Shown: one piece after another, positions 16,618-25,086 of the stretch
Position numbering within the stretch: position 1 is the first letter of the stretch
Layout: each line of letters begins with the position of its first letter
From: CAZAFM01 sp964484395
GTDB lineage: Bacteria; Campylobacterota; Campylobacteria; Campylobacterales; CAZAFM01
Direction of reading: 5' to 3'
NCBI GenBank assembly: GCA_964484395.1
Contig: CAZAFM010000021.1
Location: forward strand, 1-28,872
DNA length: 28,872 bases
Notes under the pieces: model-generated
The model's input: the letters and a program-made list of their open reading frames with translations, nothing else
Told to the model about the DNA's origin: nothing
Database searches by the model: none
Position numbers and translations under genes: made by a program

Positions 16618-17295
16618 ATGGAAGGCGTATTTTTATATTCAAGCTTCTTTGCACATGGGCATTTAGCTACAATGGGTTTTCATATTTTGCTAACAGCTAT
16701 CATAGTTTTGATAGTTGCAAAAAGAGCAACAAAGTCTATGCAGGTTGTTCCAAGCGGAACTCAAAATATTGTGGAATCGTATGTTGAAGGTATCATCTAT
16801 ATGGGAAAAGATGTTATCGGTGAAGATAAGGCAAGAAAGTATCTCCCTCTTGTAGGAGCACTTGGTCTTTTTATATTTGTGGCTAATGTTATGGGTATTA
16901 TACCTGGATTTGAGTCACCTACTTCAGATATAAACTTTACACTCACATTGGCATTGGTTGTATTTTTCTACTACCACTATGAGGGTATAAAAGCAAATGG
17001 TGTTGTTAGCTACTTTGCTCATTTTATGGGACCGGTTAAATGGCTAGCACCACTTATGTTTCCAATAGAGATTATCTCTCATCTCTCAAGGATTATCTCT
17101 CTATCATTCAGACTTTTTGGTAACATTAAGGGTGATGACCTTTTCTTATGGGTACTACTGATGCTAGCTCCTTGGATTGTGCCTCTACCTGCATTTGCAA
17201 TTCTCGCTTTTATGGCGTTTTTGCAGACATTTATCTTTATGATATTGACTTATGTCTATTTAGCAGGCGCTATTATGATAGAAGAAGATCATTAG
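16618..17295 (+). CDS. atpB: F0F1 ATP synthase subunit a
   Basis: Subunit a forms the proton half-channels of the membrane F0 sector. The 225-residue protein has five to six membrane helices. It contains the essential arginine R165 in [14 protein letters not shown] (equivalent to E. coli aR210), [15 protein letters not shown] in the second helix region and [14 protein letters not shown] at the C-terminus. The ATG is preceded by AGGGG nine bases upstream. It stands apart from the other atp genes, as is typical of Campylobacterota, where atpB is separated from the F1 operon. It is followed 17 bases later by a small membrane protein. Confidence 0.96.
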   Translation: MEGVFLYSSFFAHGHLATMGFHILLTAIIVLIVAKRATKSMQVVPSGTQNIVESYVEGIIYMGKDVIGEDKARKYLPLVGALGLFIFVANVMGIIPGFESPTSDINFTLTLALVVFFYYHYEGIKANGVVSYFAHFMGPVKWLAPLMFPIEIISHLSRIISLSFRLFGNIKGDDLFLWVLLMLAPWIVPLPAFAILAFMAFLQTFIFMILTYVYLAGAIMIEEDH

Positions 17296-17312
17296 TTTAA
17301 GATGATTTTGTA

Positions 17313-17585
17313 ATGCACAAACCCTTCATAGGCAGACTGGTTAGTTTTTTAATCGGTTTGTCATGGGGTGTTTCAGTTTTTGCTTTTATAGTTGTTTTTA
17401 AAACCTTCATCGAATATGGTTTCTTGACCTCTTTTATTCTCGCAATATTTGCATTTCTTTTAGGGATGATTCTGCTTGTTATCTTTGAATATATATCTTT
17501 TAAGGTAGAGTCTCAAAAAAGGCTAGAGGATAGACTTGATAAAATAGCCTCAGCACTAAGTGATGATAAGATACTTAATAACTGA
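17313..17585 (+). CDS. Small two-helix membrane protein following atpB
   Basis: The 90-residue protein has two strong membrane helices (about 9-31 and 36-60) and a charged, probably helical C-terminal tail (65-90) facing the cytoplasm. I do not recognise a named family. It follows atpB closely and overlaps the ThiE-like gene by 23 bases, so it is co-expressed with both. I recall small integral membrane proteins next to atpB in other Campylobacterota, which hints at a role in F0 assembly, comparable in position to AtpI; the sequence itself gives no proof of that. Confidence 0.75.
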   Translation: MHKPFIGRLVSFLIGLSWGVSVFAFIVVFKTFIEYGFLTSFILAIFAFLLGMILLVIFEYISFKVESQKRLEDRLDKIASALSDDKILNN

Positions 17586-18117
17586 TCCAAACTATTATGG
17601 TGCAGAAAAAAATCACTTCTTAAAAAACCTAAGAAGTGCAATAGAGCGTCATAACCCTAACTTTATCTGCTTTAGGGATAAGATATCTACAAATTTTCTA
17701 GAACTAGCAGAGGCTACAATAACTCTTAAAAAAGATTATGCTGGACTTATCTTTCTAAATGGGAGTATAAAAACAGCAAAAGAACTCGGATATGATGGTG
17801 TTCATTTAACATCAAAAATGATTAAAGAAGCAGAAGAAGCACACTTATTAGGGTTAAAAACTATAGCTAGCACGCACACTCATCAAGAACTCTCTTTGGC
17901 AAGTCAGCTTCAAATATCTTTTATGACATATAGTCCTATTTTTGCCACACCAAACAAAGGAGCGCCAAAAGGAGTTGATACTCTAAGATCTGTTACTTAT
18001 ACCTATGATAATATAATAGCTCTAGGAGGTGTTGATAATAAAGAGAAGATAGATGCAGTAATGAAGGCTGGAGCGTGTGGGTTTGCTTCTATAAGGTACT
18101 TTGTTAATCGCGATTAA
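17563..18117 (+). CDS. Thiamine-phosphate synthase family protein (ThiE/TenI-like)
   Basis: From the ATG at 17563 the protein is 184 residues. It shows the order of ThiE/TenI landmarks on a TIM barrel: LITDPNYY at strand 1, ICFRDK (ThiE has QLRDK or QYRDK), GYDGVHLTS (DGVHLG), YSPIFATPNKGAPKG (GPIFPT..K) and IIALGGV (AIGGI) before GFASIRYF. ThiE joins the thiazole and pyrimidine halves of thiamine; TenI is a thiazole tautomerase. The protein is shorter than typical ThiE (about 200-215) and several landmark positions differ, so it may be TenI-like or a second copy. The longest frame starts one codon earlier at GTG. Its 3' end overlaps the convergent gene on the other strand by 14 bases. Confidence 0.72.
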   Translation: MIRYLITDPNYYGAEKNHFLKNLRSAIERHNPNFICFRDKISTNFLELAEATITLKKDYAGLIFLNGSIKTAKELGYDGVHLTSKMIKEAEEAHLLGLKTIASTHTHQELSLASQLQISFMTYSPIFATPNKGAPKGVDTLRSVTYTYDNIIALGGVDNKEKIDAVMKAGACGFASIRYFVNRD

Positions 18118-19528
18118 AGAGAATAATTCTAGTGCTGTTACCAAACATCTTTTTACACTTTTTTATAAGTTCTAGAGACTCTAAGTTTCTAGTATCAAGA
18201 TCAACCATCATAACCTCAGGTCTTATAAATTCTGCTTGCGAAAAAAACTCTATAGGTTTATAAAATAGATAGAGTGCGTGGTTTTTGGAGTTATGAAGTA
18301 CGAAAGTTCTAAGGCTTGAGGCGATAGTTTCACTATCTGTAATTAGTAGAAACTTTCTTAGTTTTGTTTTTTCAAAATCCGAATAGAGATTAAAAGCCAC
18401 CTTATCTCTATCTTGCATTTTGGTTTTATCTAGTCTTTTAAGATAGACATGCAAAAATGTCATTGCGCAAAAAGGGAATTCAAAGTTATGCTTGTAGTAT
18501 GTGTTTATTACACTATCAGAAAGCATCGCGTAGTTGTGAATTTTGTTATCTAGCTCATCCCCAAGTGCACTGAGTAGGAATCTTAAGTCTTTATAGAGAG
18601 ACATTTTTTTGTTTTTATAGGCTGAAGGGAGCTTTGCTCTGTGTTCTCTCTCAAAGCTTGTGATAAGACTTTTTAGTTTTTCAACCTCACCTTTTTTTCC
18701 ACCAAGCTCGTTTTCTAGCTTATCTAGATACTTTCTTTTTCCTTCAAGAGCTTCTGTGTCCTCATGATTTAGTGACTCCTTTTTTTCATATTTTTCAATC
18801 TCTCTAGCTACACTTTTTAATCGCATAACTATTTCTGTCTTCTCATCTTCTAGAAGAACTAGTGCTTTTTTGGCAGCATGATACTTTAGTTGATATTTCT
18901 CAAATATAGAAAAAATAACTTCGGTGTTTACCTCACCTTCATTTTTGAAGTTTTTTACTAAAAACTCAACTTCAGAAATCTGTTGCTGTATCTCTGAAAA
19001 CTCATTAGGAGATAGGTGTTTATCTATAGAGAGTAGCTGACTTTGAGCTTTTGTTATAAACTTTTTTAGTATTGCGTAGTCATAAATTTTTGCAGGGTCT
19101 TTTTCTAGAAGTTTTTTGTTTTTGTGCAGAATATCACTATACTGCCTAAAATAGATGTTTAAGCACTCATCAATACTTCTATTACTCTCTATTGCTACAA
19201 GGTTCTTAAAGTCTAGCTTTTTTTGCTCCTCATTAATTGCACTATCTATGTTTTCAATCTCTATCTCTTCAAGTTCATCATCATCTATACTATCCCAAAA
19301 CTCACCCTCACTTACAAATGGTTGCTTTTCAAAGTCTTGATACTTTGAAGCCTTGCAATCAGTGACCTTCCCACTCTCATCAAGTCTAAAAGTCACATAA
19401 AGACCATTTGAAGGGATGGTTGATTTATCATGCCAGCCTGAGGCTCTTAGTTCATATATTCTTCTGTTTTTGTCAAATATAGTTCCACTCTCGTTTTTTG
19501 CACTGTAGTAACTTATTTTTCCATGCAT
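18104..19528 (-). CDS. Three-part protein: OB/cold-shock-like N-terminus, coiled coil, receiver-like C-terminus
   Basis: The 474-residue protein is not one I can name. Residues 1-62 (HGKISYYSAKNESGTIFDKN ... GLYVTFRLDESGKVTDCKA) have the strand pattern of a cold-shock or OB fold. Residues 75-100 are strongly acidic. Residues 130-300 are rich in heptad-like Lys/Glu/Leu, a predicted long coiled coil. Residues about 390-474 (KFLLITDSETIASSLRTF, MMVDLDTRNLESLELIKKCKK, RIILFNRD) resemble a receiver domain: an aspartate pair (D443, D445) follows a hydrophobic strand but the usual acidic cluster and conserved Lys are not clear, so it may be a pseudo-receiver. It overlaps the cNMP-binding gene by one base (TAATG), so the pair is coupled. 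A nucleic-acid-binding regulator is a reasonable guess, no more. Confidence 0.7.
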   Translation of the reverse strand: MHGKISYYSAKNESGTIFDKNRRIYELRASGWHDKSTIPSNGLYVTFRLDESGKVTDCKASKYQDFEKQPFVSEGEFWDSIDDDELEEIEIENIDSAINEEQKKLDFKNLVAIESNRSIDECLNIYFRQYSDILHKNKKLLEKDPAKIYDYAILKKFITKAQSQLLSIDKHLSPNEFSEIQQQISEVEFLVKNFKNEGEVNTEVIFSIFEKYQLKYHAAKKALVLLEDEKTEIVMRLKSVAREIEKYEKKESLNHEDTEALEGKRKYLDKLENELGGKKGEVEKLKSLITSFEREHRAKLPSAYKNKKMSLYKDLRFLLSALGDELDNKIHNYAMLSDSVINTYYKHNFEFPFCAMTFLHVYLKRLDKTKMQDRDKVAFNLYSDFEKTKLRKFLLITDSETIASSLRTFVLHNSKNHALYLFYKPIEFFSQAEFIRPEVMMVDLDTRNLESLELIKKCKKMFGNSTRIILFNRD

Positions 19529-20211
19529 TAGCTACGCCTTTTAGCTATTATTTTGTTCGCATTTACAAGCTTTTTGGCTAGTATGTGCGTGAAGTTTTGA
19601 TAGAGAGTTTTGAAGCTTCTTACATTTTCATCATCTCCCTCACTTCTAATCTTAAAGCTCAAGACTGTAGTCCCATCACTCAAGGATGTAGCCCTAGCAC
19701 TTCTTCTCTCTTTAGTAATGGGCGCCATCTCGCCAAATATATTTTCCTGTCCTAGTCTTGCTAAATCAACCCTCTCTCCCTCTTTTCCTTCAACTGAGAT
19801 GAGTATGAAGCCTCTCATAATAAAATAGACCTCCTCACCCTCGCTATTTTGCTCAAAAAGAGTTTCATTTTTTGAAAGCTTAACTATGTGAACATCACTT
19901 GTTACACTAAGAACATCTGCATCATCCATATTTTTAAAAAAATCAAATTTCTCACGGATTTTCAGTAGTGTTATTTCAGCCTCTTCAAGCTCTCTTCCAT
20001 CTATCTCTTTAATAACCTCTATCTCTTTTGGCTTTGAGCTTGAAGACTTTGTAAAAAGACTGGAATTAATAACCTCTTCAAAGACCTGTTTTAAAAACTT
20101 CTGCTTGGTGTAGATAAGATACTCTTTATCATTTCTATAAAAAACCTCTTTTTTTGATAGAAGATCAAAGGGTGGGTTTTTGCCAAACTTAAAAGCAGTT
20201 ATATCAGCCAC
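19528..20211 (-). CDS. Cyclic-nucleotide-binding domain protein without DNA-binding domain
   Basis: The 227-residue protein has a charged N-terminal part (1-90) and a CAP-type cyclic-nucleotide-binding fold (about 92-190). Its phosphate-binding cassette is IFGEMAPITKERRSARATS, with the expected E161 and R170, so cAMP or cGMP binding is plausible. After the barrel only a helix of about 35 residues remains; no helix-turn-helix is seen, so it is not a Crp/Fnr transcription factor. The start is GTG, six bases after AGGGG and nine bases past the dehydrogenase stop. It is coupled to the downstream OB/coiled-coil/receiver-like protein, which may be its effector. The N-terminal region is unfamiliar to me. 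Confidence 0.82.
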   Translation of the reverse strand: MADITAFKFGKNPPFDLLSKKEVFYRNDKEYLIYTKQKFLKQVFEEVINSSLFTKSSSSKPKEIEVIKEIDGRELEEAEITLLKIREKFDFFKNMDDADVLSVTSDVHIVKLSKNETLFEQNSEGEEVYFIMRGFILISVEGKEGERVDLARLGQENIFGEMAPITKERRSARATSLSDGTTVLSFKIRSEGDDENVRSFKTLYQNFTHILAKKLVNANKIIAKRRS

Positions 20212-20220
20212 TACTAACCC

Positions 20221-21474
20221 CTAAAGCCTTGCATCTACGCTATCTTTTGGTAAAACACCTTTTATGTCATAGACAACCGCATTTGGCTCTTTTAAAGTAT
20301 CTATATCTAAGCTCATAAACTCCTTGTGGTTTACTGCTAGAAGTATGCTCTCAAACTTCTTGCCTTCAAGTGAACACTCTAGCTCAATCCCATACTCCTG
20401 CCTTACTTCAGCCACATCAGCTTCTGGGTCATAGACTGAGACATTGCATCCAAAATCTTGAAGCTCATAGATAATATCTACAACTTTTGAGTTCCTAATA
20501 TCTGGACAGTTTTCTTTAAATGTAACTCCTAAAACCAAAACCTTTGCTCCCTCTATCTTAAAGGAGTTTTTTATCATCAATTTTATTAGCTTGTTTGTTA
20601 CAAAAAGAGACATATTATCATTAATCCGTCTTCCAGATAGGATAATCTCTGGATGATACCCTAGACTTTCAGCCTTATATGTGAGATAGTATGGGTCAAC
20701 ACCTATGCAGTGACCACCTACAAGTCCTGGCCTAAAAGGAAGAAAGTTCCATTTAGTTCCTGCAGCTTCTAGTACCTCAAGCGTATCAATTCCTACTCTA
20801 TCAAAAATAAGAGATAACTCATTGACAAAAGCTATGTTAATATCTCTTTGTGCATTTTCTATAGCTTTTGCAGCCTCAGCTACTTTCATAGATGATGCTT
20901 TGTGAGTGCCTGCTGTTATAACTGAGGCGTAGAGACTATCTACTATATCTGCAATTTTAGGTGTAGACCCTGAGGTTACTTTTTTAATAGTTGGAAGTCT
21001 ATGCTCTTTATCACCCGGATTTATTCGTTCTGGTGAATATCCGCAGAAGAAGTCAGTGTTAAATTTTAGTCCAGCTTTTTCCAAGATAGGCACACACACC
21101 TCCTCAGTACACCCTGGAAAGACTGTTGATTCATAGATAACTATATCCCCTTGTTTGATAATTCCACTTAGCATCTCTGAGGCTTTCATAAGAGGTGTTA
21201 AGTCTGGTTTTTTGTATATATCTATTGGTGTTGGTACTGTTACTATGTATATGTTTGAGTTTTTTATATCATCTATGCTATGAGTGTAGCTTAGATAGGG
21301 TATGTTTTTTAGTTCAACATCCTCTACCTCATAGGTTCTATCATGACCTGACTTAAGCTCCTCTATTCGCTTTTTATGTATATCAAAGCCTACTGTTTCA
21401 TATTTTTTTCCAAACTCTACAGCCAGTGGAAGTCCCACATACCCTAGTCCTATGACTGCTATTTTATACTCCAT
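20221..21474 (-). CDS. UDP-sugar 6-dehydrogenase (UDP-GlcNAc/GalNAc or UDP-Glc type)
   Basis: This NAD-dependent enzyme oxidises the C6 hydroxyl of a UDP-hexose to the uronic acid for surface polysaccharide. The 417-residue protein has the Rossmann motif [11 protein letters not shown] (8-18), [10 protein letters not shown] (116-125), [11 protein letters not shown] (145-155), the catalytic-cysteine motif [13 protein letters not shown] with C256, and a C-terminal UDP-binding domain with [11 protein letters not shown]. The pattern [20 protein letters not shown] resembles the TviB/WbpO group, which acts on UDP-N-acetylhexosamines. The partner epimerase, however, is of the UDP-glucuronate type, so UDP-glucose is also possible. 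Its ATG lies 11 bases inside the end of the epimerase gene, which indicates coupling. Confidence 0.9.
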   Translation of the reverse strand: MEYKIAVIGLGYVGLPLAVEFGKKYETVGFDIHKKRIEELKSGHDRTYEVEDVELKNIPYLSYTHSIDDIKNSNIYIVTVPTPIDIYKKPDLTPLMKASEMLSGIIKQGDIVIYESTVFPGCTEEVCVPILEKAGLKFNTDFFCGYSPERINPGDKEHRLPTIKKVTSGSTPKIADIVDSLYASVITAGTHKASSMKVAEAAKAIENAQRDINIAFVNELSLIFDRVGIDTLEVLEAAGTKWNFLPFRPGLVGGHCIGVDPYYLTYKAESLGYHPEIILSGRRINDNMSLFVTNKLIKLMIKNSFKIEGAKVLVLGVTFKENCPDIRNSKVVDIIYELQDFGCNVSVYDPEADVAEVRQEYGIELECSLEGKKFESILLAVNHKEFMSLDIDTLKEPNAVVYDIKGVLPKDSVDARL

Positions 21475-22507
21475 AATACTCCCTATACCACTTAATAAAA
21501 TTTTTAATTCCCGTCTTTATTGGTGTTTGTGGCTTGTAACCTAGATTGTTTATAAGATCATTTACATCTGCATAAGTTTTTGGTACATCTCCAGGCTGGA
21601 GGGGCATCATCTTCTTTTTTGCACTAATTCCAAGTTCACTCTCTATACACTCTATAAAGTCCATAAGCTTAACTGGAGAGTTGTTTCCTATGTTATAGAC
21701 CGTATATGGAGCAGGGGAGGTTGCTGGGTCTGGGTTCTTACCACTCCATGAGCTATTTGGGCGTGCTGGGTTGTCAATAACTCGCACTACTCCTTCTACT
21801 ATATCATCTATATATGTAAAGTCTCTTTGCATATCTCCATGGTTAAAAACCTCTATCTCTCTATCTTCAAGCATCGCTTTGGTAAAAAGAAAAAGAGCCA
21901 TATCAGGGCGTCCCCAAGGACCATAAACAGTAAAAAACCTAAGCCCAGTAGTAGCTATACCGTATAGGTTTGAGTATGTGTGAGCCATTAGTTCATTACT
22001 CTTCTTAGTAGCAGCATAGAGGCTTATTGGGTGGTCAATATTGTGATGGGTTGAGAATGGATACTCCTCATTTAGTCCATACACACTTGAGCTTGAAGCA
22101 TAAGAGAGGTTTTTGATGTCATTATGGCGACAAGCTTCAAGTATATTGATAAAACCATCAATGTTACTTTTGATATAAGCATAAGGGTTAGTTAGAGAGT
22201 ATCTAACTCCAGCTTGTGCTGCAAGATTACACACTGCATCTACTCTCTCTCTCTTAAAAATCTCAAAAAGCCTATCTTTATCACTTAAATCACACTGATA
22301 GAATCTGTACTTGTCATACTTCTGGCTTTGATTAGTACCCTCTTTTATATTTTCTAAACCACTCTGCTTTAGTCTTCCATATTTGAGATTGATATCATAG
22401 TAGTCATTTATGTTATCCACTCCAACTACTTCATCACCTCTTTTTAGTAGGTATTCTGCTAGATGAAAGCCTATAAACCCAGCTGTTCCTGTTACTAATA
22501 TCTTCAT
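21464..22507 (-). CDS. UDP-glucuronate 4-epimerase-like SDR (CapI/LspL type)
   Basis: The 347-residue extended short-chain dehydrogenase has the NAD-binding motif GTAGFIG (7-13), VDNINDYYD (30-38), a catalytic serine in [10 protein letters not shown] (135-144) and the Y164-x3-K168 pair in [21 protein letters not shown] and [19 protein letters not shown] are characteristic of the UDP-glucuronate 4-epimerases, which turn UDP-GlcA into UDP-GalA for capsule or LPS. AAGGA lies about ten bases before the ATG. It leads an operon with the dehydrogenase, the cNMP-binding protein and the OB/receiver-like protein, so surface sugar synthesis and an unexplained regulatory pair share a transcript. Confidence 0.88.
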   Translation of the reverse strand: MKILVTGTAGFIGFHLAEYLLKRGDEVVGVDNINDYYDINLKYGRLKQSGLENIKEGTNQSQKYDKYRFYQCDLSDKDRLFEIFKRERVDAVCNLAAQAGVRYSLTNPYAYIKSNIDGFINILEACRHNDIKNLSYASSSSVYGLNEEYPFSTHHNIDHPISLYAATKKSNELMAHTYSNLYGIATTGLRFFTVYGPWGRPDMALFLFTKAMLEDREIEVFNHGDMQRDFTYIDDIVEGVVRVIDNPARPNSSWSGKNPDPATSPAPYTVYNIGNNSPVKLMDFIECIESELGISAKKKMMPLQPGDVPKTYADVNDLINNLGYKPQTPIKTGIKNFIKWYREYYGV

Positions 22508-22589
22508 ATTTTTAATTCCTTTTTTGAACTAGTCCAAAAAAGGACTCTCAGGCATAGTGCCCGCGCACCCTTGGTGCTTTTGATAAACA
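22508..22589 (-). promoter_or_regulatory. Leader/intergenic region with four hairpins, two mutually exclusive
   Basis: Read on the minus strand, the gap between the aminotransferase and the epimerase contains GCACC-AAG-GGTGC (22565-22577) and GGCA-CTA-TGCC (22551-22561). It then contains AGTCC-TTTTTT-GGACT (22531-22546) and a 22-base near-perfect palindrome TTTTTTGGACTAGTTCAAAA plus two A (22520-22541). The last two share TTTTTTGGACT and cannot form together. The A/T-flanked palindrome could be a terminator for the aminotransferase; the alternative pairing recalls an attenuator. I see no short leader peptide and no match to a riboswitch I know. Confidence 0.4.
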
Positions 22590-23705
22590 TTATTTAAGCT
22601 CCCTATAGTACTCATCTAAAAATACTCTATTTGCTTCACCACTAAAGTGCTTCCCTTCAAGTTTGCATAGTGCTAACTCTATAGCATTTGCATTCCAACT
22701 TGCTTCAAAATCCTCTATAAATCCCATATGATTTACTCTAAAGATATTTCCATTTAGATGCTCTTGCCCGCCTGCAACATTTAGCTTATACTCGCTTTTT
22801 AGAATTTTTCTTAACTCATTTGCCCTACCTTCATAGTAGATAGTACTCATAGAAAAAGCAGGAGTTTTTGGATAGATTTTAAGACCCAGAGCCTCACAGG
22901 CTCTATTTAAGGCATTAGCTCTTGAGGCTGTTTTGTTATATAGTGTATCAAGCCCAATTTCAAACATCTGCTCTAGCACCTTGTTAAGTCCTATAATAAG
23001 AGTGGTTGCAGCAGTCCACGCAGTTGTGTTTTTTCTTTGTGCTTTTAGCTCATGATTTAGGTTGAAGTAAAATCCATAATCATTCTCTTCCACTCTTTTT
23101 ATAGCTAGTTCACTAAGTCCCATCATTGCAAGTCCTGGTGGTAGCATAAAAGCCTTTTGACTTCCAGTGATGAGTACATCTATGTTGGTTGTATCAATCT
23201 TTTCTACCCCAACTGCTGTTATACCATCACAGACTATGGCTATGTTTTTTCCACTTTTCTTGATAGATTTAGCTATTTTTTCAACGGGGTGTCTTAGCCC
23301 CCCTGCACTCTCACATATCTGAATAAAGAGTGTATCTATATCAGGATGGCTTCTTAGTGCCTCTTCTACATCATCTAAACTTGCAGGTGTATCCCACTCA
23401 TACTTTAGCTCTACTAGCTCTTTGTCCAAAGCTTTGCAGATTTTGCTAAATCTCTCTCCAAATTTTCCGGCATTTATTACTAAGGCTTTTTTGGAGCAGA
23501 TATTACCCACACTTGCCTCTAGAGCGCCACTTCCAGTTGATGCTAACATAATGGCTTCATCCATATTAAAAAGCTTTATGAGCTTATCTTTTGTATTTCC
23601 AAATATCTCCTCAAACTCTTTGGTTCTATGGTGGATTGTCGGCTCTGCCATAGCTTGGCGGATGTTTTCTTGGACAGGAGTAGGTCCTGGTGTTGCTAAA
23701 ATCAT
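22590..23705 (-). CDS. Class V aminotransferase (serine-pyruvate / alanine-glyoxylate type)
   Basis: The protein is 371 residues from the ATG at 23703-23705. PLP-binding landmarks are ASTGSGALEA (55-64, cofactor phosphate), D160 in IVCDGITAVG and the Schiff-base lysine K184 in LITGSQKAF. TPGPTPVQENIRQAM at the start and RVNHMGFIEDF near the end are typical of the alanine-glyoxylate/serine-pyruvate/phosphoserine-like group (PucG, SgaA). The likely reaction is transamination between serine or alanine and a 2-oxo acid. The open frame extends 20 codons further, but AAGGA sits five bases before this ATG and the extra residues are not part of the family. It is divergent from the GT39-like gene. Confidence 0.88.
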   Translation of the reverse strand: MILATPGPTPVQENIRQAMAEPTIHHRTKEFEEIFGNTKDKLIKLFNMDEAIMLASTGSGALEASVGNICSKKALVINAGKFGERFSKICKALDKELVELKYEWDTPASLDDVEEALRSHPDIDTLFIQICESAGGLRHPVEKIAKSIKKSGKNIAIVCDGITAVGVEKIDTTNIDVLITGSQKAFMLPPGLAMMGLSELAIKRVEENDYGFYFNLNHELKAQRKNTTAWTAATTLIIGLNKVLEQMFEIGLDTLYNKTASRANALNRACEALGLKIYPKTPAFSMSTIYYEGRANELRKILKSEYKLNVAGGQEHLNGNIFRVNHMGFIEDFEASWNANAIELALCKLEGKHFSGEANRVFLDEYYRELK

Positions 23706-23733
23706 TAGAATCCTTATAAGATGTTTACTAAAG

Positions 23734-23762
23734 TTTATATAGGTTATAGTAGCAGAAAACAA
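23734..23762 (-). promoter_or_regulatory. Predicted promoter of the aminotransferase gene
   Basis: On the minus strand TTGTTT and TATAAA are spaced by exactly 17 bases, ending about 29 bases before the ATG. The fact that the promoter overlaps the 5' extension of the open frame also argues against the longer start. Confidence 0.45.
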
Positions 23763-23781
23763 CATAAAAAGGGTTTTATTT

Positions 23782-25008
23782 TTGGAGTCAAAAATCAGCT
23801 TTCTTAGGTCTAATTATACATCTATGATTGTCGTAGCTTTTCTACTTTTTTTAGATTTTCTTTTGCTACTTCAGATGAGCAGTACTCTATCTATTGGCTA
23901 TTATGAGGCTCTTACCCTCTATAAAGAGAGTGGTATTGTTTCATTTATTATCAAAACTTCGTTTGAGCTTTTTGGGCAGAGTGACTTTACACTTAGACTT
24001 CCTTTTATGGTTTTGCATCTACTAAGTGGTACTTTTTTATATCTCTACTCTTTGAAGGTTTTTAAAAGAAGAGAGGATGCTTTGCTCTCTTTTATGCTAT
24101 TTTTACTTCTACCCGGAGTAAATAGCTCGGCACTACTTGTAAGTGAGGCTTCTATTGTAATATTTTTTCTCATTTTCTACCTATATCTTTATAAGACAAA
24201 TTCAACTCTATCTTTCATGCTTCTGCCACTTATGTTAATACTTGATAACTCTTTTTGGCCTCTATTTCTCTCTCTGTTTTTTTATGGGGTTTGTAAAAAA
24301 GATAGAGCACTTTTATTAGGTGGTCTTATTATGTTTGGACTTTCAACATATATTCATGGTATTGATACTGGTGGCTATCCTAGAAGTTATTTTTTAGATA
24401 GTATTGGAGGTTATGCTGCTGTACTATCTCCGCTACTTTTTTTGTACTTTGTCTATGCTATTTATAGAACGCTTATAAAAGAGAAAAAGAATATGCTCTG
24501 GTTTGTAGTTTTTATTCCCTTTGTTATAGCTTTAATCCTATCTGTTCGCCAAAAACTTGATTTTGAGACATTTGGACCATACGCTGTGATAGCCACCCCT
24601 ATGCTTGTTGGGGTTTTTATGAGTGGCTATCGAGTTCGACTTAAAGAGTTTAGGGGCAGGTATAGAAAGCTATTTTATGTAGTTTTGGGCTTTTTGTTGC
24701 TTTCATTTATAGCGATGCCTCTAAACCGCTACCTCTATGTAATATATGAAAAACCATCAAAGCACTTTGCTTATAACTATCAAGTAGTAAAAGAACTATC
24801 AGATGAGCTAAAAAATATGGGTATAAACTCTGTCCTAAGCGATGATGAGAGCTTGCTTTTAAGGCTTAAGTTTTATGGGATAGATGTTGGTGGTAACTGG
24901 TGGATAGATAGAGGAGAGTGTAAAAACAGAGGGAAGGAAGTTTCAATTCTATACAGTGGAATTACTGTAGATACTTTTTGTGTTACTAAAGTACACATAA
25001 ATAGATAA
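23782..25008 (+). CDS. Polytopic membrane protein, GT39/ArnT-like glycosyltransferase
   Basis: The 408-residue protein has about nine to ten membrane helices. The segment after helix 1, LSIGYYEALTLYKESG (36-51), followed by FELFGQSDFTLRLPF (61-75), matches the first periplasmic loop of the ArnT/PMT (GT39) fold, in which an acidic residue (here E42) takes part in catalysis and a conserved FG.s.f..RLP segment follows. Such enzymes transfer sugars from a polyprenyl-phosphate donor to lipid A or protein. The soluble tail is short (about 320-408) and ends with a cysteine pair. The start is TTG, with AAGGG nine bases upstream; an ATG at codon 15 is less likely because it would cut the charged N-terminus. 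Substrate unknown. Confidence 0.72.
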   Translation: MESKISFLRSNYTSMIVVAFLLFLDFLLLLQMSSTLSIGYYEALTLYKESGIVSFIIKTSFELFGQSDFTLRLPFMVLHLLSGTFLYLYSLKVFKRREDALLSFMLFLLLPGVNSSALLVSEASIVIFFLIFYLYLYKTNSTLSFMLLPLMLILDNSFWPLFLSLFFYGVCKKDRALLLGGLIMFGLSTYIHGIDTGGYPRSYFLDSIGGYAAVLSPLLFLYFVYAIYRTLIKEKKNMLWFVVFIPFVIALILSVRQKLDFETFGPYAVIATPMLVGVFMSGYRVRLKEFRGRYRKLFYVVLGFLLLSFIAMPLNRYLYVIYEKPSKHFAYNYQVVKELSDELKNMGINSVLSDDESLLLRLKFYGIDVGGNWWIDRGECKNRGKEVSILYSGITVDTFCVTKVHINR

Positions 25009-25056
25009 ATAAATATAAGCTCATAAATACTTTTAAAAATTTTCTTCTATAGATGT

Positions 25057-25062
25057 TACAAT
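25057..25062 (+). promoter_or_regulatory. Predicted -10 element (TACAAT) of aclBA
   Basis: TACAAT lies 24 bases before the aclB ATG and is preceded by alternating A and T tracts (25030-25050), the usual Campylobacterota sigma-70 pattern without a defined -35. AAGGAGAG follows as ribosome binding site. Confidence 0.45.
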
Positions 25063-25086
25063 ATGTGAAAAATTCAAGGAGAGTTT

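Noticed and set aside
23706..23765. 20-codon N-terminal extension of the aminotransferase
   Set aside because: The extension overlaps a plausible promoter, is absent from the family as I know it, and AAGGA precedes the internal ATG.
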